From: Paenibacillus kobensis NBRC 15729
Lineage (GTDB): Bacteria; Bacillota; Bacilli; Paenibacillales; Paenibacillaceae
NCBI RefSeq assembly: GCF_004000825.1
Contig: NZ_BILZ01000004.1
Location: 62,001-126,000 of the forward strand
Length of the DNA: 64,000 nt
Direction of reading: 5' to 3'
The notes under the pieces were generated by a model, which had not been told where the DNA came from, searched no databases, and saw nothing but the letters and a program-made list of their open reading frames with translations. A program made the position numbers and the translations under genes. This document shows, piece after piece, positions 17,901 through 28,400 of this stretch. Each line of letters starts with the position of its first letter. The first letter of the stretch is position 1.

Positions 17901-20900
17901 CGCCGTTCAACTGTCTGACCGGCCCGCCGCCTGCCGCCTCGCCCGCTGCCCTGATCAGCTCTAAACCGATCGCCGAAGAGCCTGCCGCTTGTCCCGCCAG
18001 ACGGAATTCATCAATATAGCGGTCTTCATGGCTCATGACCGATTTAAACTTCAGCCCCGACAGATCCGATTCGTTGCTGTCGATGAACGGGTGGATCCGA
18101 GCGGCCGGCTTGCCTGAATTACGGTTTCGGTCGGAATGCTGCTGCGGTTTGATTTGCTTGAACCAATACCGTTCCTTCTGGAACGGGTAGCCCGGGAGCC
18201 CCGTGAACCGGCACCCGGTTGGGCGGATCATCCGGCTCCATACGATTGGGGTGCCGTTTACCCACGCCTCGGCAAGCTTCTCCAGCTTGCCGCTGTGCAG
18301 CCAACTGTCCACGACGGCCCGGAATGCTTCGTCTCCCTTCAAGAAAGCGAATCGGTTGTCGGCGCTATTGCCCGTGAAGAGCTCTTCGTGCGGGGTTCCA
18401 TCCCCGAGAACGAACGTTGCCAGCTTGCGGATACATTCCTCGATGGAAGCCGCGGCAAAAGCAAGCCGCTCCTCCATCGCCTCGCGCCCTTCCTGAAGGG
18501 TGTACGCTAAATCGTCCATACGAAGCTGCGTACCAACCACAGACGCCCCTTCTTCCTCCAGCGACCGTTCGCTCTGATTGTGAACGATGTCTGCAATGAA
18601 GCTTGCCACTGCTTGAACCGTGCGATGGCGCTCGAATATGGAAGGGCTAAGCTCCAGGTCGTACTTCGCATTCACCTGTTCGGCCAGCGTTGCAACGGTC
18701 AATGGATCGAGCCCATATTCGTCCCATGATTCCCGTTCTTCTTCAAGCGAATCAGGCTGTGCCAAGCCGCAAGCGAGAGCATGCAGCTCCCTGCGGATAT
18801 CAGCCTGCAGGCTGCCTTTATCTTCTGCCGTACGAATTGGCAGCACATTAATCTGGCCGCGCAAAAAACGCAACAGTGAGTCGGCGTATTTTACGAGGCC
18901 ATCGCGATTCGGCGCGGACAGCACAAACAATTGCGGCGTTTGAACTTCTGGCGTTCTCGGTGCCTTGTCTTCATATTCTTCCAATATGAGATGGGCGTTC
19001 GAGCCGCCAGCGCCGAACGAACTAATGCCTGCCCTGCGCGGCAATGCACGACCACTTCCGCCATGCCTAGAAACTGGCGCCGTCCAGTCCGACAGCTCGC
19101 GCTGCAGCCGGAAAGGCGCGGCTTCGAAATCGATATTCGGATTGGCCGTCTCGGCATGGAGGGATGGCACTAGCAGCTTATGCTGCATTTGCATCAGCAC
19201 CTTAGTGACAGCCGCCATGCCGGCGGCAGACTCCAGATGCCCGATATTCGACTTCACAGAACCAAGCGCGCACGGCTGTCCGTCTTCCCGTCCGCCGAAC
19301 GCGTGAAGCAGACCTGCCATTTCAATCGGATCACCGAGCGATGTCCCGGTTCCATGCGCTTCCAGGTAACTGACCGTGACAGGGTCGACACCCGCTTTTC
19401 GATAAGCTTCCTTGATCACTTCGCCTTGGGCATTCGGATTCGGTACCGTAAACCCGTTCGTTCTTCCGCCGTGATTGATCGCCGAGCCTTTGATGACGCC
19501 ATATATCCGGTCGCCGTCGGCAATCGCCTTGCTGAGCGGCTTCAGCAACACCGCACCGACACCCTCGCCGGGCACATAACCGTCGCCGCCTTCCCCGAAG
19601 CTTCGGCAGCGGCCGTCGCTCGCAACGAAATTCCCTTGGCTCAACATCAAATACTTGTTCACATGGAGCGACAAATTGACTCCGCCCGCAACTGCCAAAT
19701 CCGACTCGCCGCTGCGGATACTGTCGCAAGCCAAGTGGATGGCCGTGAGCGAAGACGAGCACATCGTATCGACCGCCATGCTCGGTCCAGTTAATCGGAA
19801 GAAATAAGAGACTCGGTTAGCGATGGAGGCGAACGAGGAGCTGAGCGCCATCGTATTGCCCTTCAGCGTTTCCTCCGCTCCGAACAACTCGTATTGTCCA
19901 TACATGACTCCAACGAATACGCCAACCTTGCTGCGATGAAGCTTCTCCCTCGTGTAGCAAGCGTCTTCCATCGTCCGCCATACCGTCTCCAGAAACAGCC
20001 GTTCCTGAGGGTCCATATAGACCGCTTCACGAGGGGCGATCTGGAAGAACAACGGATCGAACTGGTCGACATCTTCTAGGAAGGCGCCCCATTTACTGTG
20101 CGTTCTGCTCTTGTCAGAGCGGTCTTCGGAATACCAATCGCGATAATCCCAGCGGTCCGCCGGAATTTCTGTGACGCAGTCCTTGCCCGCTTGCAAGTTC
20201 GACCAGAACTCGTCGATATTGCCCGCCATTGGATACCGGCCCGCCAGCCCGATAATCGCAATGTCTCTGTCAGCTCCATTGGCTTGGCCAGCAGCCTCCG
20301 GCTGGACCTGCTCATCGCCGTCGGCCGAAACCGTATGCCGCGGCGGAATACGGCTTTCCGATGGAGGAGCCGCTTCCACGGGAACACGCTCGCTCGGAGC
20401 CATATCATTCTGCTGCTGCTTCGATCGGCTATTATCACGCAAGGCTGACCCGAACAGACCACGCAGCGTCTCTTGGTGCTTCAACTCGAAATAATCGGCG
20501 AGCTCCTCCAGCGTCTGGCGTTCAAACATAAGCGTCTTGGACAGCGGTCCGAACGTTTTCTCCAGCTCCCGGATTAAGTTGACCGTCGCAATCGAATCGA
20601 TTCCGTATGCATCGAAGCTCTCCTCGGTATCGATCAGTTGAGGCTTTATTTTCATCGTCTTCGCAAAAACCGATTTCAGCATGCCGGTCAAACGTTCTCT
20701 TACATCATCATCAAGGCCGTCGCGGTCATCGCGGCCGGAGCTGGCTGCACCGGCCGTATCCGCCGTATGCTGCATGGCAACAACCGGCGGATCAACAGCC
20801 GTCGTCGCTGCTCCTGCAATTGCCGACGGCTTCGTGCCCGAACCGAACGTCTCCCGGATTCGACTGCCGTTCCCGTATAAGGCAATCAATCGGCTCGAAC

Positions 20901-22425
20901 CAGAAGCCAGCGCCGTCTCAAGCATTCGCATGCCTTCGTGAGCGGGAACGGGCAGCATGCCCGTCACTTGCTCCATATGCAGGATGGCATCCGGATGCAT
21001 GCTCATTCCAGTGCCGCTCCAGAGCGGCCAATTTATGCTGAGCGATTGACCTGCCGCGCCGGAATCGGTTCTCCAATTCGCGTACTCGTCCTGAAAAGCG
21101 TTGGCGAATGCATAATCCGACTGTCCTGCGTTGCCGGCAACAGCCGACACGGAGGAGAACAGCGCAAAGAAACGAAGCGGCTCGCCGCGCGTTGCGGCAT
21201 CCAGTTGGACGGTGCCGAACACTTTGGACGCCAATACGGCCGCCATCTCCTCGTTGCTTTTCGTTCGTAAGTAAGAATCGTTCAGTTCGCCCGCGCAATG
21301 AAACACGCCTTTAATCGGTCCGAATCGGTCCTTCCCTTGTTGAACCAAGCTGACGGCGGAAGCGGCATCCGACACATCCGCTTGAACATAGACCGCGTCG
21401 CCGCCCAGCGACCGAATCGCTTGCAGACGTTCCTCTATCCGTTCGGACCAGGGACTTCTGCCTGCCACAATGAGCCGGGCTCCCGCATGCTGCGCCAAGT
21501 AGCCGGCAACCTCGTATCCAATCCCGCCCATTCCGCCGGCAATTAAATAGACGCCATTCGTTTCCCATACAGCGGAACCGCCATTCCTTGCGGAAGGCTC
21601 AAGCTCTGTGAAGGCTCTCACATGTCGATAACCGGACCTGTAGAGGACTTCGATCGACGACCCTCGTTCCGGAGAACAGCGTAATTCTTGCAGCAGCGCC
21701 GATTGAAGCTCCCCGCCCCGCTTGCCAGGCTCATCGTACATGACATTCAACAACGTGCAAGTTAAGGCCGGGTATTCTTGAACCAGTGTATGCAGAAACC
21801 CGCTTAGCGCTTGATGAAGCGGATGGCAGCTGCTTCCCTCTTGTCCGGCATGCATTGTCATTAGGCGAACCGCCCCTGTATATCCGCTGCCCGTCAAAGC
21901 GCGGGACAAACCCGCCATAGCGAACAGCCCTTGTATCAGCTGACTTTCCATCTGTGCGTTCTCCGGACTAAATCCTTCGTGAAGCCACGCATGCACGACG
22001 GTAATCGAATCACCGCCGGATTCCTCCAAATTCAGCTCGGATACAAGCCGGTCATAATCCGTCTGGGAAGAGAGGTTCAGCTCGTAATGCTTGCCGCTAT
22101 GCTTCGTGAACCTCGAGCCCGGAACGACGAGGACCTGCTTATCGAAATCATTCAGCTCTTCTAAGGTTCGGAAGAGCGAATCGTCCTGATCAAAGAGCAG
22201 CAGTATGCCTGACGGACGGCGGTCCTCAGAAGGGATATCCGCTTCGGAAATCCGCTCCCATCCGGGGACGTAATAGATATGTTCATGCTCAGGCACCGGA
22301 AGGGACGAAACGGACTCTGCCTTGCTGCGCTTCAAGCTTTTAATCAGCTCAAGGCCTTGCTCGCGCGACAGTTCTCCGCTTTCGATACGCCGTATCGTCC
22401 TGCTCAATTCCGTCCGGTCATCCAT
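14944..22425 (-). CDS. Polyketide synthase protein F: KR-ACP-KS-[ACP*]-DH*-ACP-KS with C-terminal 16-aa repeats
   Basis: 2493 aa. Helical docking segment 1-34; KR about 50-540; ACP1 (Ser611); KS1 about 715-1150 (Cys889 in Asp-Thr-Met-Cys-Ser-Ser-Ser, His-Gly-Thr-Gly-Thr, Asn-Ile-Gly-His); carrier-like insertion about 1200-1285 with Pro1241 in place of Ser; linker domain; DH* about 1440-1725 with the catalytic His replaced by Phe and the Asp by Glu, so probably dead; ACP2 (Ser1793); KS2 about 1915-2345 (Cys2091, both His present). KS2 lacks the usual post-KS linker domain. Residues 2399-2475 are 4.8 copies of a 16-aa repeat, then a short tail. The first KR-ACP completes the last module of protein E. 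AGGAGG sits before the ATG, overlapping gene E by 8 nt. No AT is present. Confidence 0.94.
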   Translation of the reverse strand: MDDRTELSRTIRRIESGELSREQGLELIKSLKRSKAESVSSLPVPEHEHIYYVPGWERISEADIPSEDRRPSGILLLFDQDDSLFRTLEELNDFDKQVLVVPGSRFTKHSGKHYELNLSSQTDYDRLVSELNLEESGGDSITVVHAWLHEGFSPENAQMESQLIQGLFAMAGLSRALTGSGYTGAVRLMTMHAGQEGSSCHPLHQALSGFLHTLVQEYPALTCTLLNVMYDEPGKRGGELQSALLQELRCSPERGSSIEVLYRSGYRHVRAFTELEPSARNGGSAVWETNGVYLIAGGMGGIGYEVAGYLAQHAGARLIVAGRSPWSERIEERLQAIRSLGGDAVYVQADVSDAASAVSLVQQGKDRFGPIKGVFHCAGELNDSYLRTKSNEEMAAVLASKVFGTVQLDAATRGEPLRFFALFSSVSAVAGNAGQSDYAFANAFQDEYANWRTDSGAAGQSLSINWPLWSGTGMSMHPDAILHMEQVTGMLPVPAHEGMRMLETALASGSSRLIALYGNGSRIRETFGSGTKPSAIAGAATTAVDPPVVAMQHTADTAGAASSGRDDRDGLDDDVRERLTGMLKSVFAKTMKIKPQLIDTEESFDAYGIDSIATVNLIRELEKTFGPLSKTLMFERQTLEELADYFELKHQETLRGLFGSALRDNSRSKQQQNDMAPSERVPVEAAPPSESRIPPRHTVSADGDEQVQPEAAGQANGADRDIAIIGLAGRYPMAGNIDEFWSNLQAGKDCVTEIPADRWDYRDWYSEDRSDKSRTHSKWGAFLEDVDQFDPLFFQIAPREAVYMDPQERLFLETVWRTMEDACYTREKLHRSKVGVFVGVMYGQYELFGAEETLKGNTMALSSSFASIANRVSYFFRLTGPSMAVDTMCSSSLTAIHLACDSIRSGESDLAVAGGVNLSLHVNKYLMLSQGNFVASDGRCRSFGEGGDGYVPGEGVGAVLLKPLSKAIADGDRIYGVIKGSAINHGGRTNGFTVPNPNAQGEVIKEAYRKAGVDPVTVSYLEAHGTGTSLGDPIEMAGLLHAFGGREDGQPCALGSVKSNIGHLESAAGMAAVTKVLMQMQHKLLVPSLHAETANPNIDFEAAPFRLQRELSDWTAPVSRHGGSGRALPRRAGISSFGAGGSNAHLILEEYEDKAPRTPEVQTPQLFVLSAPNRDGLVKYADSLLRFLRGQINVLPIRTAEDKGSLQADIRRELHALACGLAQPDSLEEERESWDEYGLDPLTVATLAEQVNAKYDLELSPSIFERHRTVQAVASFIADIVHNQSERSLEEEGASVVGTQLRMDDLAYTLQEGREAMEERLAFAAASIEECIRKLATFVLGDGTPHEELFTGNSADNRFAFLKGDEAFRAVVDSWLHSGKLEKLAEAWVNGTPIVWSRMIRPTGCRFTGLPGYPFQKERYWFKQIKPQQHSDRNRNSGKPAARIHPFIDSNESDLSGLKFKSVMSHEDRYIDEFRLAGQAAGSSAIGLELIRAAGEAAGGGPVRQLNGVRWSGQLMGLAPGAAASTRLYPQQSGICAEVASNLLPEGEQIFLQAVLRSDTVDEIRSTVDIARIGLELDERVKASSDGWSMTGADYYKQLTVRQADFMPLYAVAEHIAADRQEVLFTLRPGEEEQGEGEAASMKLAPERVESAFRAASVLFALRSAATDDAFLNPVAVSRIYIRRSLSACRYVYAYWTVPEDGQQEQLDVLLLDRNGDTLVSLEGVELAPVLMEGLVQQEHEEHAALPIKENEVLKDADLSMAEQLKQLLADELQINRDRIGEHTSFMNLGVDSILIAEMVPKVERLVGIQVDPSAFLEHPNLGELSAYLQRARSQAGFGADPASRGKAAASPPNMPGKADTKVNAASASADPVLPNAGDAAGSGAIPVLAVQRKLASFGSGNAAGTDAMPAISAASGKMQEAQPSKRIAVIGMACQFPGAPNKEMYWSNLMSGTCSITEVPPERWNAQQYYSPDYERGKSISKWGGFIRDIEMFDPDYFKLSEDEAYQMDPNIRKMMEVTADLLRDAGYREEELWGRRVGVFVGTRIGPFQIPKDKLTKSAITGLGQNFAAAQLSHYFNFKGPSIVVDTACSSSMVSIHLACQSLLTDESEVAVAGGVELNFDQNPYLLLSEGKALSPDGMIHAFDEKANGFVLGEGCGAVLLKSLDRAIADGDRIYAVIEGAAINNDGRTMGITTPNPEAQCDVIREAHRRSGVHPQSIGYLEAHGTGTMIGDPIELKALGKAFGTAAGEKQYCAIGSVKTNIGHLLSAAGVASFIKVAMSVYHGQLPPTLNCDKPNPRFTFADSPFYPIQAAKEWKARHGVRRAGISSFGFGGTNAHLVMAEYEAAAARQVRQPLEPVRFNKRRFWLEQTKQPEPVAAVQTQPSVMNKSLSIPAVNDRPIGLIQEEPRASANRRPIGMIQEEPRASANGRPIGLIQEEPRAAANGRPIGLIQEESRAASNARPIGFIVEEMAGIGFSHERDYKPLLQIMME
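15001..15231 (-). repeat. Tandem repeat encoding 4.8 copies of a 16-residue RPIGLIQEE motif
   Basis: Period 48 nt, in frame, units at 15231-15184, 15183-15136, 15135-15088, 15087-15040 and a partial, diverged unit at 15039-15001. The consensus is Arg-Pro-Ile-Gly-Leu-Ile-Gln-Glu-Glu-Pro-Arg-Ala followed by Ser/Ala/Asn residues. The first four units differ at only a few codons, indicating recent expansion. It lies in the disordered tail after the C-terminal KS of protein F. Confidence 0.95.
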
Positions 22426-25400
22426 TGATCCAACCTCCTACCAGCTGTTCTACTGCATCGGCCGACAGCTCGCCGGTCAACATTTGCTCCAGCCAATCTT
22501 CAACCTCTTGCTCGGCCGGAATCGCATCTGTTGCCGGTTCGCTTGCCAATGCGGTCCTTCGCAAAACCAATCCTCTCAGAACAGCTGCTTCATTGCCCTC
22601 GGCATCCAATAGAGAGACGTCGTACCGTTTCTCCGCACCTTGCCGTTCGCCGCTTTCTCTTGGAAGACGTTCTATGGCATAAGCAAAATGGACCGAAGCG
22701 TCCGTATCATAAACGTCCAGCGAATCGGCGCCGAATGGAAGGTACGAATCCAAGCTTCCTGACAGACCGATCGATGCCGCCGCAGCCGTCTGGAACGCGC
22801 CGTCGAGCAGTGCAGGATGAATCGTCCCGCTGGAGCCGCCCCAATTCAGCGCATCTGACGGCGCCTGCAGCTCCGACAACGCCTCCTCATCCGAGTACGA
22901 CAACGACTGCACAACTTGGAATGACGGACCGTATTCCATTCCCGCTTGCCGAAGCTTTGCATAAAAATGATCGCCCGGCGAACGGCCGCCGCAGCGGCCG
23001 CGAACCGCATGCAGATCAATCGAAGCAGCCCCCCGGCCGATCACCGAAACATCTCCGAATTCGATTTTTCCGGCGGCATGTACAATCTCGTCAGCCGCCC
23101 ATTGCGAAGCGACAACGAATACAGCACCTGCTCCGTCCGCCTCAAGCCGAATTTCCGCCTGTACCGGCACGTCGCGGACAATAAGCGGATGATGCCAGGA
23201 CAAGCCGGTTAACCGAACCGTTGCCTGCCTGTCGGTCGACCGGTTCCCGGCTGCCCACGCCATCGCCAAATAAGCGGCTGCCGGCAGTATCTTCACATGG
23301 CCAGCCCGGTGATCGCGCAAATATGGCTCGTCGCCGGTCCATTTTTTGAGAAACCGCTGCGTCTGCATCGTGGACACATTGCTGTCGAGCATCGGGTGGA
23401 TGCCCGCAGCCGCCGAGACAGACGTTCGATCCGGCAGGCTTACGTTGTCATCCGAAATCCAATACCTCTCTTGCGCAAAAGGGTATGTCGGCAGCCCGAT
23501 CCGACGCGGAAGCCGTGTATACATCGCCTTCCAATCGATCTCAGCGCCAGACAGCCATTCCTGAATAACGGCAGGGGCATGAACGTTGTTCTGGTCTTCG
23601 ACCGATCCAGAACTTGCCTTCCTCTTGCGCTTCCCTTTCAGGCTGGACTGGAATGCGCCTTGCGGAGCTTCGCCGCTCTGATGGAAAGCCGCCAGCTTGC
23701 TCGCCGCTTCTTCAAGGCTCGCAGCAGACAATGCGATTCGTTCCTCCATAGGTTCGCGGCCCGTCTGCAGCGTGTAGCAAAGCTCGTCCAACCGGAAACG
23801 GGACCGCTCCGGATGATCTGTCAGCTCATGCCGGATATACGATGCGATCCGTCCTGCATATTCGCGAAGACGGTCGCGGTTTTTGGCCGACAGCACGACG
23901 ATTGAAGGTCCGCTTTGCTCTTCCCGTCTGAAAGAATCGCCTGATGGGACATATTCTTCAACAAGGACGTGAGCGTTGGAGCCGCCTGCGCCGAACGAGC
24001 TGATTCCTGCCCGGCGCGGATATTCGATCGCATGTCCTTCTTTCATTAATACCGGCCTCTCCCACGACATCGGCTGCTGTGCGACATAGAACGGACTTTG
24101 CTCAAAATCGATTTTCGGATTCGGCGGCTGCGAGTGAAGCGAAGGAGCGATCGTCCCATGGTTCATTTGCAGCACAACCTTCGTCAGCGCGGCGATGCCG
24201 GCGGCTGACTCCAGATGGCCGACATTCGATTTCACTGTTCCGACCGCGCAATAATTCATGTCCGGCGTGAACGTCCGGTAAGCTTTCGTTAAGGCGGCCA
24301 CCTCGATCGGATCGCCGAGCGACGTGCCCGTTCCATGCGCTTCGACATAGCTGACCGTTCTCGGATCGATGCCGGATTTACGCAGCGCGTCGACGACCAG
24401 ATCCGCTTGAGCGGCTAAGTTCGGGACGGTAAACCCGCTCGTCTTGCCGCCGGAATTGATGGCCGTCGATTTGATTACACCATAGATCCGGTCTCCGTCT
24501 TTCACTGCATCAGCTAACGGCTTCAGCAGAACGGCCCCTACTCCTTCCCCGTCGACGAATCCGTCCGCGCCGTCTCCGAACGCTTTTACTTGATCGCCGT
24601 GCGAGAGCATGCCTACGGACGAATAACGCGTATAGTGGGCCGGATGAAGAATAAGATGTACGCCGCCGGCAATCGCTGCCTTACACTCTTTGCGTTTCAG
24701 GCTTTCGCACGCCAGATGAAGCGCCGTCAGCGAAGAAGAGCAGGCCGTATCGACGGCCAAGCTCGGACCGTGCAGGTCCAGCACATAGCTGACTCGGTTC
24801 GCGATGGACCAGAAATTCGAATGCGCATGCGTCAGGATGCCTTGCGTCGTCGCCTGCGCGCCCAGCCATTCATAGTCCGCGTTCATGACGCCTACGAAGA
24901 CGCCGATCTGATGCGCCATGTCCGATAACTCCCGGCGCGTAATGCCCGCATCCTCAAGCGCCGCCCAAGCGGTTTGCAGAAACAGCCTCTCCTGCGGGTC
25001 CATCCCTTCCGCTTCGGCGGGAGAAATGCTGAAAAACAACGGATCGAACTTGTCGACGTCCGACAGGAAGCCGCCCCATTTGCTGTATGTTTTGCCCGGA
25101 GCGCCCTCGCTCGTATCGAAGTAATCCTGCCATCTCCACCGGTCGGACGGAATTTCCGTAATGCAGTCACGACCATGCAGCAGATTGTCCCAATACTGCC
25201 CGAGATCGTCCGCCTGCGGATATTTGCCGCTTACGCCGATAATGGCAATGTCCGTAACGCCGTCATCAGGCAAGCTGGTCTGTACGTTGTCAGCCGCTCT
25301 TGCTTCCCGAGACACCTTCACTCCATCCGCTTCCGGTGCCTCGGAGCGTTCAGTTTCCCGCTGCACTCCGATATCGCTCGCACTCAGCATACGTTCCAGC

Positions 25401-28400
25401 CGTTCTTTATGTTGAGCTAACAAATAGCCTGTCAGCTTATCGGCCGTCATATATTCGAACAGAAGAGTCGATGGCAGCTTGCCGAAATCCCGCTCCAGCA
25501 GCCGGTTAATATCAAGCACCACAACCGAATCGACGCCGTACGTTTCGAACGTTTCGCTCGGATCGATTTCGTCCGGGTCCAAAGCCAGCGCTTCGGCAAA
25601 GACGCCGCAAATATAAGCTGTCGTCCGTTCCCTCAAGACGCTGTCCGGCAGAGTATCCGTCACGTCTGCAGCACTGTGACTGCTGACCTGCGCAACGGGA
25701 ATCGCCGGCTCAATCGTTATCCGGAACATCTCATGCAATCGATTCGCATGATGGGACAACAAATAATCGGCCAACTTTTCAATTGTCATATATTCAAACA
25801 ACAATGTAGAAGGCAGCTTGCCGAAATCCCGCTCTAACAGTCGGTTAATATCGAGCACTACGACCGAATCGACGCCGTACGCTTCGAACGTCTCGCGTTC
25901 GTCCATTTCTTCGGCGTCTAACGCCAGCGCTTCGGCGAACACTCTCCGAATATAGCCGATCGCCTGCCGCTCCAGATCCCCGGCGTCAACCGCCGCAGTC
26001 TGGGATGTAGCTGTAACGCCCACTGCACCGCCATTGTTATACGTAACAATCGCAGCCGATCGATCACGATAACCTTCCTGCGGTGCAATTCCCATCTTCT
26101 GAAGGAAAGCCCGCTCCGCTTTGAAAGGCATCACCTGCTTCTCAGTACCGGCCGTAATCCGGACGACGGCATCTATGCCTTCTTCCGGCGTAATCGGATG
26201 AATCCCCTGCGCGAGCAGCTTTTTATAGTGCCATTCGTCCGATGCAACGCCGACCGATCCCCAATACCCCCAATTGATGACACGAACCGGATAAGGCCGC
26301 AGCTCAGCCAACGACAGCGCATAAGCATCCGTGAACGAGCTGCCGGCCGCATAGTTCGCTTGGCCTGGACTTCCTGCCAGCGAGACAGCCGAAGAGAAGA
26401 ACAGCATAAAATCAAGCGGTTCGTCTGCTAACGCATTAGCCAATACGACGCTGCCTTCCGATTTGGCCGACAGAACCGTCATTAAGTCTTGTTCGGTCAT
26501 CCGCTTAACAGTCACATCCCGCAGTACAGCAGCGGAATGAACCGCTCCTTGAATCGGACCGAACCGCCGATTGGCTTCCTCAACGGCAGCATGCATGGCA
26601 GCGCAGTCGGATGCGTCAGCTTGTACATACAGTGCCTGACCGCCCGCTTCTTCGATCATTCGAAGCCGGTTCCGCTTTTCTTCATCCAGCGGACTTCTGC
26701 CGGTAAGCACAAGACGGGCCTTCAAGGTGCGGGCCAAATAGAGCGCCAACACATGGCCAATGCCGCCGGCACCGCCGACGATCATATATACGCCTTGATT
26801 GCGGAATGGCAATTCGCGCGGATCGGCGGCAGGCAGTCTGGCTGATGCCATGCTGCGCGTATGAACGACGCCGTTCCGTACCGCCATCACGGTCGTCCCG
26901 TCAACCTGCCTCATTCGAAGGCGGAGCGAGTTCGCAAGACCGCTCACGAACGAATGTGCAGCTTCTTCACGCTCCTTGACATCGACATCCAGAATGCAAA
27001 CGCCAAGTTTCGGTTGTTCCAAGCCAAGCGTCAGCGCGAAACCGACCAGTTCCGAAGCTGCCGGATCGACCCGTTCTCCGCCGCGTACTCGGAACACGCC
27101 GCCCGTCACAACCGTAACCATAAGCGGCATGCCGTCTTCATCGATACGGGACAGCAGCGGCTTCGCCAACCTCAGCAGCTGTACAACTCCCCGGTCCCGG
27201 GTTTCTTTTAACGCGCGTAACGTAAGCTCCGTACTAAACTTCTCATTAACCCCCCCGAGGAAATAAACATGGTCGACCGGCCCGATCTCGCTCAAGCAGA
27301 CCTGATAAGCTGCCGGATCGTTCTGATCCGCTTCCCAACGTCTGCCGCCGACCCGGCGTGTTGAACTAGAGCCATATTGAATGATGAACAAGTCGCCCAA
27401 GCCGCGCATCTCGTCCAACAGCCCGTTCCAACGCGCTTCCCAATAATCGGACCCGATGAACAAAATCCGTTGCCGATTACTGCCAAGGGAGTCATGCTCC
27501 ATCAAAGCGCTGGCATCTGCCGGCTTCCATTCGGGAACGAACAACCATTCCTCGGATTGCACCGATTGCCCAGCCGATTTGATTTCCCGCAAAGCGATTT
27601 CTTTCACGCGCAAACAAACGGTCCCGGATTCATCCATCATTTCAATGCTGAACCGGTTCGGACCCGTCACTCGCGCGTAAATATACGCTTGCGTCGGCAG
27701 CGGGTCGATCCATTCAAGGCCTTCCAAAGCATAAGGGATGAGAACCGTTCCAGCTCCATCACGCCTGTCAACTGGTTGAATGCCTTTGAGCGTCTGAAGG
27801 ACGCAGTCCAGAACGACCGGGTGCAGCTCGTACTTCGCACTATCACGAGCTGCTAGCTGCGGCAGCCGGAAGAATGCCAGCGACTCCGTGCCGCTGCCCC
27901 ATACCTGCTGCAAACCTTGGAAGTACGGCCCATAGGCGACATCTCCGCTTCTCTCCGGCGTATATGCCCATTCTTGCCCGCCCAAATAACGGCACCGTGC
28001 CTCAATGTCGGATGGGACACTGCGCCGGTCGGTCTCCGGACGGCTCGCGGAATCCGCTTGCTGAAATTCAGCACGCGCATATATTGCAGACGCTCCGCCT
28101 CGGCTTCCGGCCAGTTCCACCAGAAGCTCGCCGCTGCCGTATTGTGCAGTTACGGCGACCTCTTGCTCTTCTTGGTCAACAACGACCGGTTCCAGCCACA
28201 CGATCCGCGACAACTTCCAACCGTCGCCTGCGGTCCGCCTCGCCGCATATAAAGCCAGCTCGATCTGAGCCGCTCCCGGAAGCACGGCTCTGCCATCGAC
28301 ACGATGGTGATCCGCGAGAATGTCAGACTTCTTCAGTATGACCGAATAGGTATTCACGGCCGGGTAGCGAGCATCCGCCGCTGCTGAATGCACAGACGCC

